NCBI GenBank assembly: GCA_034660675.1
Contig: JAYEJT010000170.1
Location: 1 to 6,778 of the forward strand
DNA length: 6,778 nt
Source of the DNA: CG03 sp034660675
GTDB taxonomy: Bacteria; CG03
Reading direction: 5' to 3'
Position numbers and translations under genes: made by a program. The notes beneath the pieces are model-generated. The model was not told the origin of the DNA and did no database searches. It was given only the letters and a program-made list of their open reading frames with translations. Positions 1 to 6,147 of this stretch are shown here, piece by piece. Each line of letters starts with the position of its first letter. Positions within the stretch are counted from its first letter, which is position 1.

Positions 1-31
1 AATATTTTTTCCGTTTTTTATAAAAGCACAT
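1..31 (-). CDS. Possible first codons of a downstream gene (unrecognised, cut by window edge)
   Basis: An ATG (29-31) lies two bases after the mlaF TAG (34-36) and opens a frame of ten codons (MCFYKKRKKY) that runs off the window. The basic start would suit a membrane-anchored protein, and an MCE-domain mlaD gene is expected here by context, but there is no good Shine-Dalgarno and ten codons carry no family signal. No terminator is visible after mlaF, so the operon may continue. This may not be a gene start. Confidence 0.2.
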   Translation of the reverse strand, partial: MCFYKKRKKY

Positions 32-33
32 GG

Positions 34-768
34 CTATTTTATTTTCCCCGCATTGATGAAATTCTTCAGGCTTTCGAGCTTTGAGTCCCTGATCTGTTCC
101 ACGCCGCCCACTTCCTTTATCACGCCGTCGCGAAGAAAAGCTATCCTGTCGGACACCTTAAAAGCAGAGTGCATGTCATGGGTAACCACAACAGAGGTTA
201 TCCCGGTCTCTTTATTCAATTCCACTATCAGATCGTTTATTGATTCAGCCAGAATCGGGTCCAGGCCGGTCGTGGGCTCATCATACAAAAGATACTTCGG
301 GGATGTGGCAAGAGCCCTCGCCAAAGCCACTCTTTTTTTCATGCCGCCCGAAAGTGACGACACAGACAAAAGTTCCGTTCCCGGCAGACTCACCATGTGC
401 AGCACTTCACCGGCGCGTCTTTTTATTGAAGTTTCGCTCATATCCGTCAGGCGCCTCAAACCGAAACTCACATTTTCATAGACATTGAGACTGTCAAAAA
501 GCGCGGCGCTCTGAAAAAGCATACCGAATTTTGACTGGATCTTCAGCAACCCGGCTTCGTCCAGCTTTGAGATATCCTTTCTGTCAACAACAACGGTTCC
601 TCCGTCGGGCTTAAAAAGACCGAGCACATGTTTAAACAAAACGGATTTTCCCTGGCCGGAACCCCCTATCACCGTCAGAATTTCCCCGTCATGAATATCC
701 AGATCCAGGCCTTTCAGCACCTCTTTGCCGCCGAGACTTTTCCGGAGACCGCGTATTTCTATGCCCAT
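34..768 (-). CDS. mlaF: MlaF-family ABC transporter ATP-binding protein (lipid transport)
   Basis: Cytoplasmic ATPase partner of the MlaE permease encoded just upstream. It is 244 residues, slightly shorter than E. coli MlaF. Seen: Walker A GGSGQGKS (35-42), Q-loop Q86 in MLFQSAALFDSL, ABC signature LSGGMKKRVALARAL (139-153), Walker B YLLYDEP with E164, D-loop TGLDP (167-171), and switch histidine H197 in VVVTHDMHSAF. LFQSAALFDSLNVYENV is typical of the MlaF branch. ATG and the mlaE stop share one base (TAATG); GGGGATAGGA just upstream may act as a ribosome site. An MCE-domain (mlaD-like) gene would be expected next, beyond the window. Confidence 0.95.
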   Translation of the reverse strand: MGIEIRGLRKSLGGKEVLKGLDLDIHDGEILTVIGGSGQGKSVLFKHVLGLFKPDGGTVVVDRKDISKLDEAGLLKIQSKFGMLFQSAALFDSLNVYENVSFGLRRLTDMSETSIKRRAGEVLHMVSLPGTELLSVSSLSGGMKKRVALARALATSPKYLLYDEPTTGLDPILAESINDLIVELNKETGITSVVVTHDMHSAFKVSDRIAFLRDGVIKEVGGVEQIRDSKLESLKNFINAGKIK

Positions 769-1532
769 TATCCTATCCCCATGCTCAAAAGAAGCGAAGA
801 CAGAAAATAGTCCGTCACAAGAATCGTCACCATTGCCGTGACCACGGCCCTTGTCGTGGCCTTTCCCACACCCTCTGCGCCGCCTTTGGTTATCAGACCG
901 TTATAGCATGAAACCCAGGCGATAATCAGAGCGAAAAAAAGAGTTTTTATCAGGCCGTGAGAAAGATCCGACACCCCCATCTGGGTTATTTCCTCCCAGT
1001 ATTTTGAAAAAGGAATATTGAGTTTATAGAGGCTAACAATAAGACCGCCGAAAATGCCGGCGCAGTTTGAAAAAACAACGAGGAAAGGCATCGCTATTAC
1101 AAAAGCTATAAAGCGCGGCACAAAGATATATTCCACAGGTTCCGTTCCTAAAGTGTAAAGCGCGTCTATCTGCTCCGTCACTTTCATGGTACCTATTTCG
1201 GCCGTCATCGCGGCGCCCGCGCGCCCCGCCACGACAATAGAAGTCAGCACCGGACCGAGTTCCAGAATCATGGAATACCCCACGGCCAGCCCCACATAAA
1301 TGGGTTCGTTAAAAACGGAACGGAAAGTCTCGCCCGTTTGAAGCGCCAGCACCATCCCCGTAAAAAATCCGCAAAGCGCCGCAAGCGGCACCGAATTAGC
1401 GCCTATAAAAAGCACCTGATCAACGGTATTTTTCCAATCCACATGACCGCTTGCAATCGCCTTCAGGGTTTTATAAAACAGAATGTAAGCATCGCCTATT
1501 TCGCCTAAGGTTTTTTCCATATAGTTTTTCAT
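768..1532 (-). CDS. mlaE: MlaE-family ABC transporter permease (lipid transport)
   Basis: This inner-membrane permease of the Mla/YrbE family moves phospholipid between the inner membrane and the periplasmic MCE carrier in diderm bacteria. It is 254 residues, about normal. Hydrophobic segments lie near 42-65, 79-101, 139-168, 192-214 and 228-250. The family core is complete: ELGPVLTSIVVAGRAGAAMT (91-110), then AEIGTMKVTEQIDAL (111-125). The start at 1532 (TAATG with the alr stop) is preferred; an in-frame ATG at 1580 would add 16 residues inside alr and does not fit the family N-terminus. The stop TAA overlaps the mlaF ATG by one base. Family members also include sterol and aromatic-compound importers, so substrate is inferred. 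Confidence 0.93.
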   Translation of the reverse strand: MKNYMEKTLGEIGDAYILFYKTLKAIASGHVDWKNTVDQVLFIGANSVPLAALCGFFTGMVLALQTGETFRSVFNEPIYVGLAVGYSMILELGPVLTSIVVAGRAGAAMTAEIGTMKVTEQIDALYTLGTEPVEYIFVPRFIAFVIAMPFLVVFSNCAGIFGGLIVSLYKLNIPFSKYWEEITQMGVSDLSHGLIKTLFFALIIAWVSCYNGLITKGGAEGVGKATTRAVVTAMVTILVTDYFLSSLLLSMGIG

Positions 1533-2617
1533 TATGAGCTCACATACACACGCGGCACACGGGATGAAAAACCACAGCATATTTCATAATTTATGGTACC
1601 GCAAATACGGGCTATTTCACCAGCTGTTATTTTTTCTTTGCCCTGACTCCCCAGCAAAACGGCTTCATCCCCGACTTTCACAGACGGCAAATCGGTCACG
1701 TCTATCATCGTCATATCCATGCAGACACGCCCGGCAACAGGACATCGCCGGCCGCCAATCAGCACATGGCCCCTGTTTGAGAGTTCGCGCCTCACGCCGT
1801 CGGCATAACCGGCGGGAATGGTGGCGATAACGGAATCCCTTTTGGCCCTCCATGTTCCCCCGTATGACACCCTGCCTCCGCGGGGGATTTTCCTTATATA
1901 AACGATTCTGCTAAAAAAACTCATGACAGGCACAGCCCCTCTGTATGAAGGATAAGGCTTGAGGCCGTAAATACCCAGCCCCGGCCTGATGTGCGTACAG
2001 CCGTTAAGCACAAAACGCTCAGCAGCGGTGTTGGACGCGTGTATAAATTTCGGCCGCACGCCCGCTTTACTCAATTGTTTTACGAGCCTTTTAAATTTTG
2101 CCTCCTGCTTTAAAGTTAATTTCCTGTCCGTGTCCGCGCACGGGAAATGGGTGTACACGCCTTCAATTTTCAGGTTTTTCATTTTTGAAAGCTTAACTAT
2201 GTTGTCGTAAGCGCCTTCTGCGGCAAAGCCTATCCTGTTCATCCCCGTGTCCACCTTAACATGCACCGGATACGGAGATCCTGCCATTCCGGACAGAGCT
2301 TTTCCCGAATCAAGAGACGCTATCGTAGGGGTGAGACGGTATTTTATTATTTCCCTGAAATTGGAAAAAGGATAGATGCTTCCGCCTATGAGGATGGCGC
2401 TTTTTATTCCCGCTTTTCTGAGTTCTATGCCTTCTTCAATGAGCGCCACGGAAAAAAATTCAGCCCCCTCTTTCTCAAGTGTTTGCGCTATTTTCACGGA
2501 ACCGTGACCGTAAGCGTTTGCTTTAATCACGGCTATCGCCGGTTTCTTCCGGGCAATTCTGCGGAAATTGCTTCCGATGTTAGCCAGATTTATTTTACAG
2601 TAAGTGGGTCTTATCAT
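1532..2617 (-). CDS. alr: Alanine racemase (PLP-dependent)
   Basis: It interconverts L- and D-alanine in the cytoplasm to supply D-Ala for peptidoglycan. It is 361 residues, close to the usual length. The PLP lysine is K32 in AVIKANAYGHG. The TIM barrel carries VKVDTGMNRIGF (120-131), GVYTHFPCAD (153-162), HASNTAA (193-199) and RPGLGIYG (211-218). The catalytic tyrosine is Y252 in RVSYGGTW, with IPAGYADG at 267-274 and GRVCMDMTMIDV at 296-307 in the C-terminal beta domain. It ends with GTINYEI and SRVPRVY, both typical. Its start overlaps the dnaB stop by 4 nt (ATGA), so translation is likely coupled; no strong Shine-Dalgarno. dnaB-alr adjacency also occurs in E. coli. Its TAA shares one base with the mlaE ATG (TAATG). 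Confidence 0.97.
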   Translation of the reverse strand: MIRPTYCKINLANIGSNFRRIARKKPAIAVIKANAYGHGSVKIAQTLEKEGAEFFSVALIEEGIELRKAGIKSAILIGGSIYPFSNFREIIKYRLTPTIASLDSGKALSGMAGSPYPVHVKVDTGMNRIGFAAEGAYDNIVKLSKMKNLKIEGVYTHFPCADTDRKLTLKQEAKFKRLVKQLSKAGVRPKFIHASNTAAERFVLNGCTHIRPGLGIYGLKPYPSYRGAVPVMSFFSRIVYIRKIPRGGRVSYGGTWRAKRDSVIATIPAGYADGVRRELSNRGHVLIGGRRCPVAGRVCMDMTMIDVTDLPSVKVGDEAVLLGSQGKEKITAGEIARICGTINYEICCGFSSRVPRVYVSS

Positions 2618-4044
2618 ACCCCGGTCGTGTCGTCACTTATCGGTCTTTCTAGCTCGGTAAACAACGAAAATTTCTGCATGAATTTCAGCTCGATCGTGCC
2701 TGTTGAGCCGTTCCTCTGCTTACCTATTATCACCTCCATCACGGGGTTGGGAATATTTTCTTCCATGTCATCCTGCCGGTGAAGAAAAAGAACCAGATCA
2801 GCGTCCTGTTCAATGGCGCCGGAATCACGCAGATCCGACAGCCGCGGCCGGCTGTTCTTACCCGTGCGTTTCGTCACTTCCCTTGAAAGCTGGGAAAGAG
2901 CTATTATGGGAACACCCAGCTCCTTGGCCATGAGTTTTAAATCTCTGGATATTTTGGATATTTCAAACTGCCGGCCCTGCCTGCTGTATCTGTCATCAGC
3001 GGACATCAGCTGCAGATAATCTATAATTATCAGCGACAGCCCCCTCTCCGAGGCAAGTTTTCGCGCCCGGGTTTTCATTTCAAGCACAGACGGCGATGAC
3101 GCGGAATCTATAAAAAGCGGATAATTCATGAGTTTGTTCACGGTGCTGTTTATTTTGTCTTCCATCTGGCTGGTGATGCACTGGTCAAGAGTTTCGTACC
3201 TGAGGCTGTTTCCCGAAATATGGGCATCCCCCGCAAGAATCCTTCTGAATATCTCATCCGATGTCATTTCCAGAGAAAAAACGCACACCGCAGGAGCTTT
3301 GCTGTCTTTGTGTTTTTTTACAAGCTGGGAAGCCACATTCATTGAAATATTTATACCCAGCGTCGTTTTCCCGACACTCGGCCGGGCGGCGATTATTATG
3401 AGCTGTCCCGGAGCCATACCGAAAGTTTTCTGGTCCAGGCGCTTGTAACCGAATTTTACAATATTGCTGTGTTTGGTGTCGCCTATACCGTGTATAAAGT
3501 CTTTACCCAGTCCGCCGAGCGTGTCAAAATCCCTCGCGCTGGTCAGATCCGACGTCACCTGCATTATGCTCTGCGCCGAACTGTCCATAATTTCTTTGGC
3601 GGATCTGGCATCTTTAAAACACATGTTTATTATGTCCGTGCCTGTCTGAATAAGACGCCTGAGCATGTATTTGTCTTTTACAATTCTGGCGTAATCGCCG
3701 GCGTGGGCTGACACCTCCACCGTCTCAACGAGATACGAAAGATATTCAATGCCGCCTATCTTCTCAAGCTCATGCTTGCTTTCAAGCGCCGACTGCAGGG
3801 TTATGAGATCCATTGGCGTCGCGTTTGACAAAAGTTCTATGAGAGTTTCGTATATTATGCTGTGCCTGTCATCGTAGAAAACAGCGCCCTTGAAACCTAT
3901 TATGGCGCTGACGGTGTGGATCATATCCTTGTCCATCAGAAGAGCGCCGAGAACGGCTCTTTCCGCGTCAAGGTCATGCGGCGGAATATTAAATTCCGCG
4001 GAACCCGCGATGTCGCGTAAATCCGTCTTTTTTTTCGCAGCCAT
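2614..4044 (-). CDS. dnaB: Replicative DNA helicase DnaB
   Basis: This is the hexameric 5'-3' helicase that unwinds DNA at the replication fork and binds primase through its N-terminal domain. It is 476 residues, the normal length, with no intein. The N-terminal domain (about 18-165) opens with PPHDLDAERAVLGALLMD. The RecA-like domain starts near 195 with GYKRLDQKTFGMAPGQL. Walker A is ARPSVGKT (220-227), the catalytic glutamate lies in SLEM (E259), and Walker B is LIIIDYLQLM (338-347, D342). LSDLRDSGAIEQDAD is at 402-416, and the arginine-finger loop KQRNGSTG at 442-449. The ATG directly follows the rplI TAA, with only a weak upstream GGCGG. The TGA overlaps the alr ATG (ATGA, 2614-2617). 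Codons 4-6 are AAA AAA AAG, a second A-run with a slippery heptamer but without a well-placed strong hairpin. Confidence 0.98.
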   Translation of the reverse strand: MAAKKKTDLRDIAGSAEFNIPPHDLDAERAVLGALLMDKDMIHTVSAIIGFKGAVFYDDRHSIIYETLIELLSNATPMDLITLQSALESKHELEKIGGIEYLSYLVETVEVSAHAGDYARIVKDKYMLRRLIQTGTDIINMCFKDARSAKEIMDSSAQSIMQVTSDLTSARDFDTLGGLGKDFIHGIGDTKHSNIVKFGYKRLDQKTFGMAPGQLIIIAARPSVGKTTLGINISMNVASQLVKKHKDSKAPAVCVFSLEMTSDEIFRRILAGDAHISGNSLRYETLDQCITSQMEDKINSTVNKLMNYPLFIDSASSPSVLEMKTRARKLASERGLSLIIIDYLQLMSADDRYSRQGRQFEISKISRDLKLMAKELGVPIIALSQLSREVTKRTGKNSRPRLSDLRDSGAIEQDADLVLFLHRQDDMEENIPNPVMEVIIGKQRNGSTGTIELKFMQKFSLFTELERPISDDTTGV

Positions 4045-4491
4045 TTATTCCGCCGCCGTCACCCAGACCTTAACGGAAGCGCTCACCTCCGGATGAAGCC
4101 TGATCTCCACATCATAAATTCCTATTTCTTTTATGGGCTCTTTTATGATCACCGATTTTCTGTCAACTTTTATTTTTTTCGCGGCGAGAGCCTCAACTAT
4201 TTCCGAAACGCCCAAAGAACCGAAAAGTTTTTTCTCCTCATGCACATTCTTTGATATGTTGATCTCGGTTTTGTCAATCATCCCTGCGGTTTCTTTCGCC
4301 TTCTGAAGGATTTCTCCTTTTTCGGCGATATAACGCGCCCTCATTTTCTCCACCTGCTGCTCGGCATGCTTTGTCGCTTTTAAAGCAAAATTTTCCGGCA
4401 GAAGATAATTTCTCGCATATCCGTTGGAGACAACCTTTATCTCGCCTATGTCCCCTAAATTCGCAACATTTTTTGTCAGTATAACCTTCAT
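4045..4491 (-). CDS. rplI: 50S ribosomal protein L9
   Basis: L9 binds domain V of 23S rRNA near the L1 stalk and helps hold reading frame. It is 148 residues, typical. Seen: the N-terminal domain MKVILTKNVANLGDIGEI followed by NGYARNYLLPENFALKAT (about 1-40), a long charged connecting helix (about 41-75), and a C-terminal domain with KKLFGSLGVSEIVEAL (87-102) and EPIKEIGIYDVEIRLHPEVSA. The start at 4491 is chosen for the family N-terminus and the perfectly spaced AGGAGG; the frame is open upstream to a TTG but that would add 14 basic residues unknown in L9. Its TAA stop abuts the dnaB ATG with no spacer, so coupling is expected. Confidence 0.97.
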   Translation of the reverse strand: MKVILTKNVANLGDIGEIKVVSNGYARNYLLPENFALKATKHAEQQVEKMRARYIAEKGEILQKAKETAGMIDKTEINISKNVHEEKKLFGSLGVSEIVEALAAKKIKVDRKSVIIKEPIKEIGIYDVEIRLHPEVSASVKVWVTAAE

Positions 4492-4497
4492 ACTCTT

Positions 4498-4503
4498 CCT
4501 CCT
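4498..4503 (-). promoter_or_regulatory. Ribosome binding site of rplI (AGGAGG) overlapping the upstream stop codon
   Basis: AGGAGG is 6 nt (AAGAGT) upstream of ATG at 4489-4491. The preceding gene's TAG stop (4502-4504) is read within TAGGAGG, so ribosomes finishing the membrane protein stop on the site. This decides the rplI start in favour of 4491 over a TTG at 4531-4533. Confidence 0.88.
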
Positions 4504-5428
4504 ATTCCCCTCTGTTCGTCGGCGAACAGTCAATCTTTTTTTTTGATCTCTTAAACTTTATCCATTTTCCCGCCACGCCGACGGCTGCCGCGGCCGGCCA
4601 GATAAAGGCAAACGCGGCTGTCAAAACAGAGCTCATAAACTTACCCGCCCCGGCGCGTCTGAACAATGACCACAGTATTCCGCAACCGGACACAAAAAAC
4701 AAAAACACAGAAGCTGTCAGAATATTTTCCGACAGGTAACCGGCCAGGAAATATTTTTGCGCAATACCGCCGGTTAAGGCCAATGCCAAAACATAAACGG
4801 AAGCGGGAACGCCGCCGGCCGCTTTGTCAAAAGCAGTTCTTTTTCCCGTAAAAAAACCCATCACCATGATGTTCAGAAAATAACCGGCGGTCAGCATAAT
4901 GAGCGCCATTGCCGGAAGAATGCGGAAAGCTTTTTCCGCTAAAATCCCCACATGGGCACCGCTCATGATTTCCGCTTTTCCGGCAAGGGAAAACAAGAAT
5001 ATTTTAGACAGCGCCCTGAATATATCCGGAACGGAAACCAGCGACATAAGCCGGCCCGCGGCAAGCAGCACAAAAAGTGCGGCAAAAAAACCCGTAAAAA
5101 GTTTCCTGAAATAATCCGCCGGGCTTTCCAGCAACCCCGCAACCGCGCAGCCCGCCGCCGCAGCGGCGAAAACCGGAAACCCCGCCGGCGGAGCTGTTGC
5201 CGCGGCAAAGGCCGCCGCAAAAGCGAGAAACAGAAAGAAACCGCGCTTTCTGCCGGAAGCTTTCAAAATACCGAGAGGCACCGAAGCCGGAAAATAGAAA
5301 ACGCTCATCACCCCGCCGGCCGCCAGCATTGCCAACGCCATGGCCGCCGCTGAAAATCCACCGGAGTGAAAAGCGGAAAACCCCGCGCTGTCCGGCGAAA
5401 CTTTTCCCTCACGGGAAAACAGCGCCAT
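4502..5428 (-). CDS. Polytopic membrane protein, probable DUF2232 (YybS-like) family
   Basis: Function unknown. It is 308 residues and strongly hydrophobic, with about eight membrane segments near 26-50, 63-80, 82-99, 111-131, 169-193, 208-223, 235-256 and 265-287. The tail is basic (KWIKFKRSKKK, about 288-298), probably cytoplasmic, and ends with a short polar stretch. Residues 66-125 are very rich in alanine. No enzymatic motif was recognised. The family call rests mainly on place: DUF2232 membrane proteins commonly lie between rpsR and rplI (for example near yybS/rplI in Bacillus and in Geobacter-type genomes), plus size and topology. The start ATG lies one base after the rpsR stop and has no clear Shine-Dalgarno, so it is probably reached by coupling. 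Later in-frame Met codons (30, 41) are possible starts but would remove part of the first membrane segment. The stop TAG lies inside the rplI ribosome site. Near the 3' end is a slippery A9 run plus a hairpin, annotated separately. Confidence 0.8.
   Translation of the reverse strand: MALFSREGKVSPDSAGFSAFHSGGFSAAAMALAMLAAGGVMSVFYFPASVPLGILKASGRKRGFFLFLAFAAAFAAATAPPAGFPVFAAAAAGCAVAGLLESPADYFRKLFTGFFAALFVLLAAGRLMSLVSVPDIFRALSKIFLFSLAGKAEIMSGAHVGILAEKAFRILPAMALIMLTAGYFLNIMVMGFFTGKRTAFDKAAGGVPASVYVLALALTGGIAQKYFLAGYLSENILTASVFLFFVSGCGILWSLFRRAGAGKFMSSVLTAAFAFIWPAAAAVGVAGKWIKFKRSKKKIDCSPTNRGE
4512..4544 (-). other. Candidate -1 frameshift cassette: slippery A AAA AAG, 5-nt spacer, 7-bp hairpin
   Basis: In the DUF2232 gene, codons TCA AAA AAA AAG (4535-4546) contain nine A followed by G. 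The last seven bases (4535-4541) form A AAA AAG in the X XXY YYZ register, the heptamer used in E. coli dnaX. After a 5-nt spacer (ATTGA, 4530-4534) comes a perfect hairpin: CTGTTCG (4523-4529), loop CCGA (4519-4522), CGAACAG (4512-4518). A -1 slip would add one Asp (GAT) and stop at TGA (4530-4532), replacing the last ten residues. The zero frame continues to TAG at 4502-4504 inside the rplI ribosome site. The elements are seen; frameshifting is inferred. A-runs from Lys codons are common, so chance is a serious alternative. Confidence 0.35.
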
Positions 5429-5429
5429 A

Positions 5430-5672
5430 TCAGACAGTGTAAGGAAGCAAAGCTATCTGCCGTGCCCTCTTGATTGCCGTTGTCAAAGCCCTCTGATGCC
5501 GCGCGCAGGTTCCCGTAATAACTGAAGGCAGTATGCGCCCGCTGTCTCCAACGAAATTCTGCAGAATCCGCACATTTTTGTAATCTATTTTTATGCGCGT
5601 TTTACAAAACCTGCATTTCCTTTTCGGCCTGTTCTTTTTTGAAAACCTTTTTTTGAATGTTCTTCTTTCCAT
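5430..5672 (-). CDS. rpsR: 30S ribosomal protein S18
   Basis: S18 joins the 30S platform as the S6 partner. It is 80 residues, the usual length. Seen: a basic N-terminus (RRTFKKRFSKKNRPKRK), CRFC at 20-23, IDYKNVRILQNF at 29-40, GRILPSVITGTCARHQRAL at 45-63, and the C-terminal AIKRARQIALLPY signature. Four potential zinc ligands are in place: C20, C23, C56 and H59. This suggests the metal-binding form of S18 found in many bacteria; in other lineages these cysteines are lost. The stop TGA (5430-5432) is followed after one base by the ATG of the next gene, so the two are probably translationally coupled. Confidence 0.97.
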   Translation of the reverse strand: MERRTFKKRFSKKNRPKRKCRFCKTRIKIDYKNVRILQNFVGDSGRILPSVITGTCARHQRALTTAIKRARQIALLPYTV

Positions 5673-5678
5673 TTTTTT

Positions 5679-5683
5679 CTCCT
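5679..5683 (-). promoter_or_regulatory. Ribosome binding site of rpsR (AGGAG)
   Basis: AGGAG followed by six A and then ATG at 5670-5672. The spacing is good and the A-rich spacer should keep the start unstructured. It supports the rpsR start MERRTFKKR. Confidence 0.8.
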
Positions 5684-5692
5684 GATTATTAC

Positions 5693-6121
5693 CTAAAAAG
5701 GCACCTCGTCTTCCGACGGGCTGCCCGGCGGTTCGTCCTGTATGTTCGCCGGCGCCTGTTCTCTTGATGTTTCTGCCCCGTCACGGCGCGGACCTCCGGA
5801 CAGGAACTGCACCGACTGCGCCACAACCTCAAGTTTGGATCTTTTCTCTCCCTGCTGATTTTCCCAGCTGCTGCTGACAAGTCTGCCCTCAACAAAAACG
5901 GGACTGCCTTTCTGCAGATATTGTTCGCAATTCTCGGCGGACCTTCCCCACACAGACACCGGCACAAAAGACACCTGTTTTTTCTGTTCTCCCGATTTAT
6001 CGCGCCAAACCCTGTTGCAGGCAACGGTAAAATGCGTTACCGCCTGATCAGTCTTGGTGTAACGTTTTTCCGGGTCCCTCGTGAGATTACCCATCAGCAT
6101 CACTTTGTTAAAATTAGCCAT
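5693..6121 (-). CDS. ssb: Single-stranded DNA-binding protein
   Basis: SSB coats single-stranded DNA as a homotetramer during replication, repair and recombination and recruits partners by its C-terminal tip. It is 142 residues. The OB fold spans about 1-108, opening with NKVMLMGNLTRDPEKRYT. The DNA-stacking tryptophans are at W39, W58 and W86, near the E. coli W40/W54/W88 positions. Residues 58-80 hold WGRSAENCEQYLQKG and VEGRL. A short Gly/Pro/Glu-rich linker (109-136) leads to the acidic tip EDEVPF, which matches the conserved DDDIPF-type partner peptide. It lies between rpsF and rpsR, the place where enterics carry priB, an SSB paralogue. The 20-nt gap to rpsR contains the rpsR ribosome site. 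Confidence 0.97.
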   Translation of the reverse strand: MANFNKVMLMGNLTRDPEKRYTKTDQAVTHFTVACNRVWRDKSGEQKKQVSFVPVSVWGRSAENCEQYLQKGSPVFVEGRLVSSSWENQQGEKRSKLEVVAQSVQFLSGGPRRDGAETSREQAPANIQDEPPGSPSEDEVPF

Positions 6122-6127
6122 TTGTTA

Positions 6128-6133
6128 CCTCCC
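6128..6133 (-). promoter_or_regulatory. Ribosome binding site of ssb (GGGAGG)
   Basis: GGGAGG followed by TAACAA (6 nt) and then ATG at 6119-6121. It lies in the 26-nt rpsF-ssb gap and supports the chosen ssb start, MANFNKVMLMGNL. Confidence 0.85.
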
Positions 6134-6147
6134 GCTCTTGTACTGTT

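Noticed and set aside
53..488. Open frames on the plus strand opposite mlaF, and similar ones opposite dnaB, alr and the membrane protein
   Set aside because: All lie antisense to well-supported genes and show no recognisable domains; their translations are low-complexity or basic shadows.
1530..1580. Upstream ATG start (1578-1580) for mlaE giving 270 residues
   Set aside because: The extra residues are the alr C-terminal codons read in another frame and do not fit the family; TAATG coupling at 1530-1534 is more natural.
4489..4533. Upstream TTG start for rplI giving a 162-residue protein
   Set aside because: It adds 14 basic residues unlike any L9. The ATG at 4489-4491 has a perfectly placed AGGAGG and the canonical MKVIL start.
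4512..4544. Read on the plus strand, the 4512-4529 hairpin is followed by nine T, resembling an intrinsic terminator
   Set aside because: The T-run begins 6 nt after the stem and no plus-strand gene precedes it, so a terminator for an antisense transcript is unsupported. On the minus strand no T-tract follows the hairpin.
5150..5220. GC-rich inverted repeats such as GCCGGCGG-type palindromes
   Set aside because: They follow from runs of GCC/GCG/GGC codons in an alanine-rich membrane segment.
4963..5353. Arginine- and lysine-rich open frames in other frames and strand over the membrane protein gene
   Set aside because: They are the frame-shifted readout of GC-rich alanine codons, not genes.
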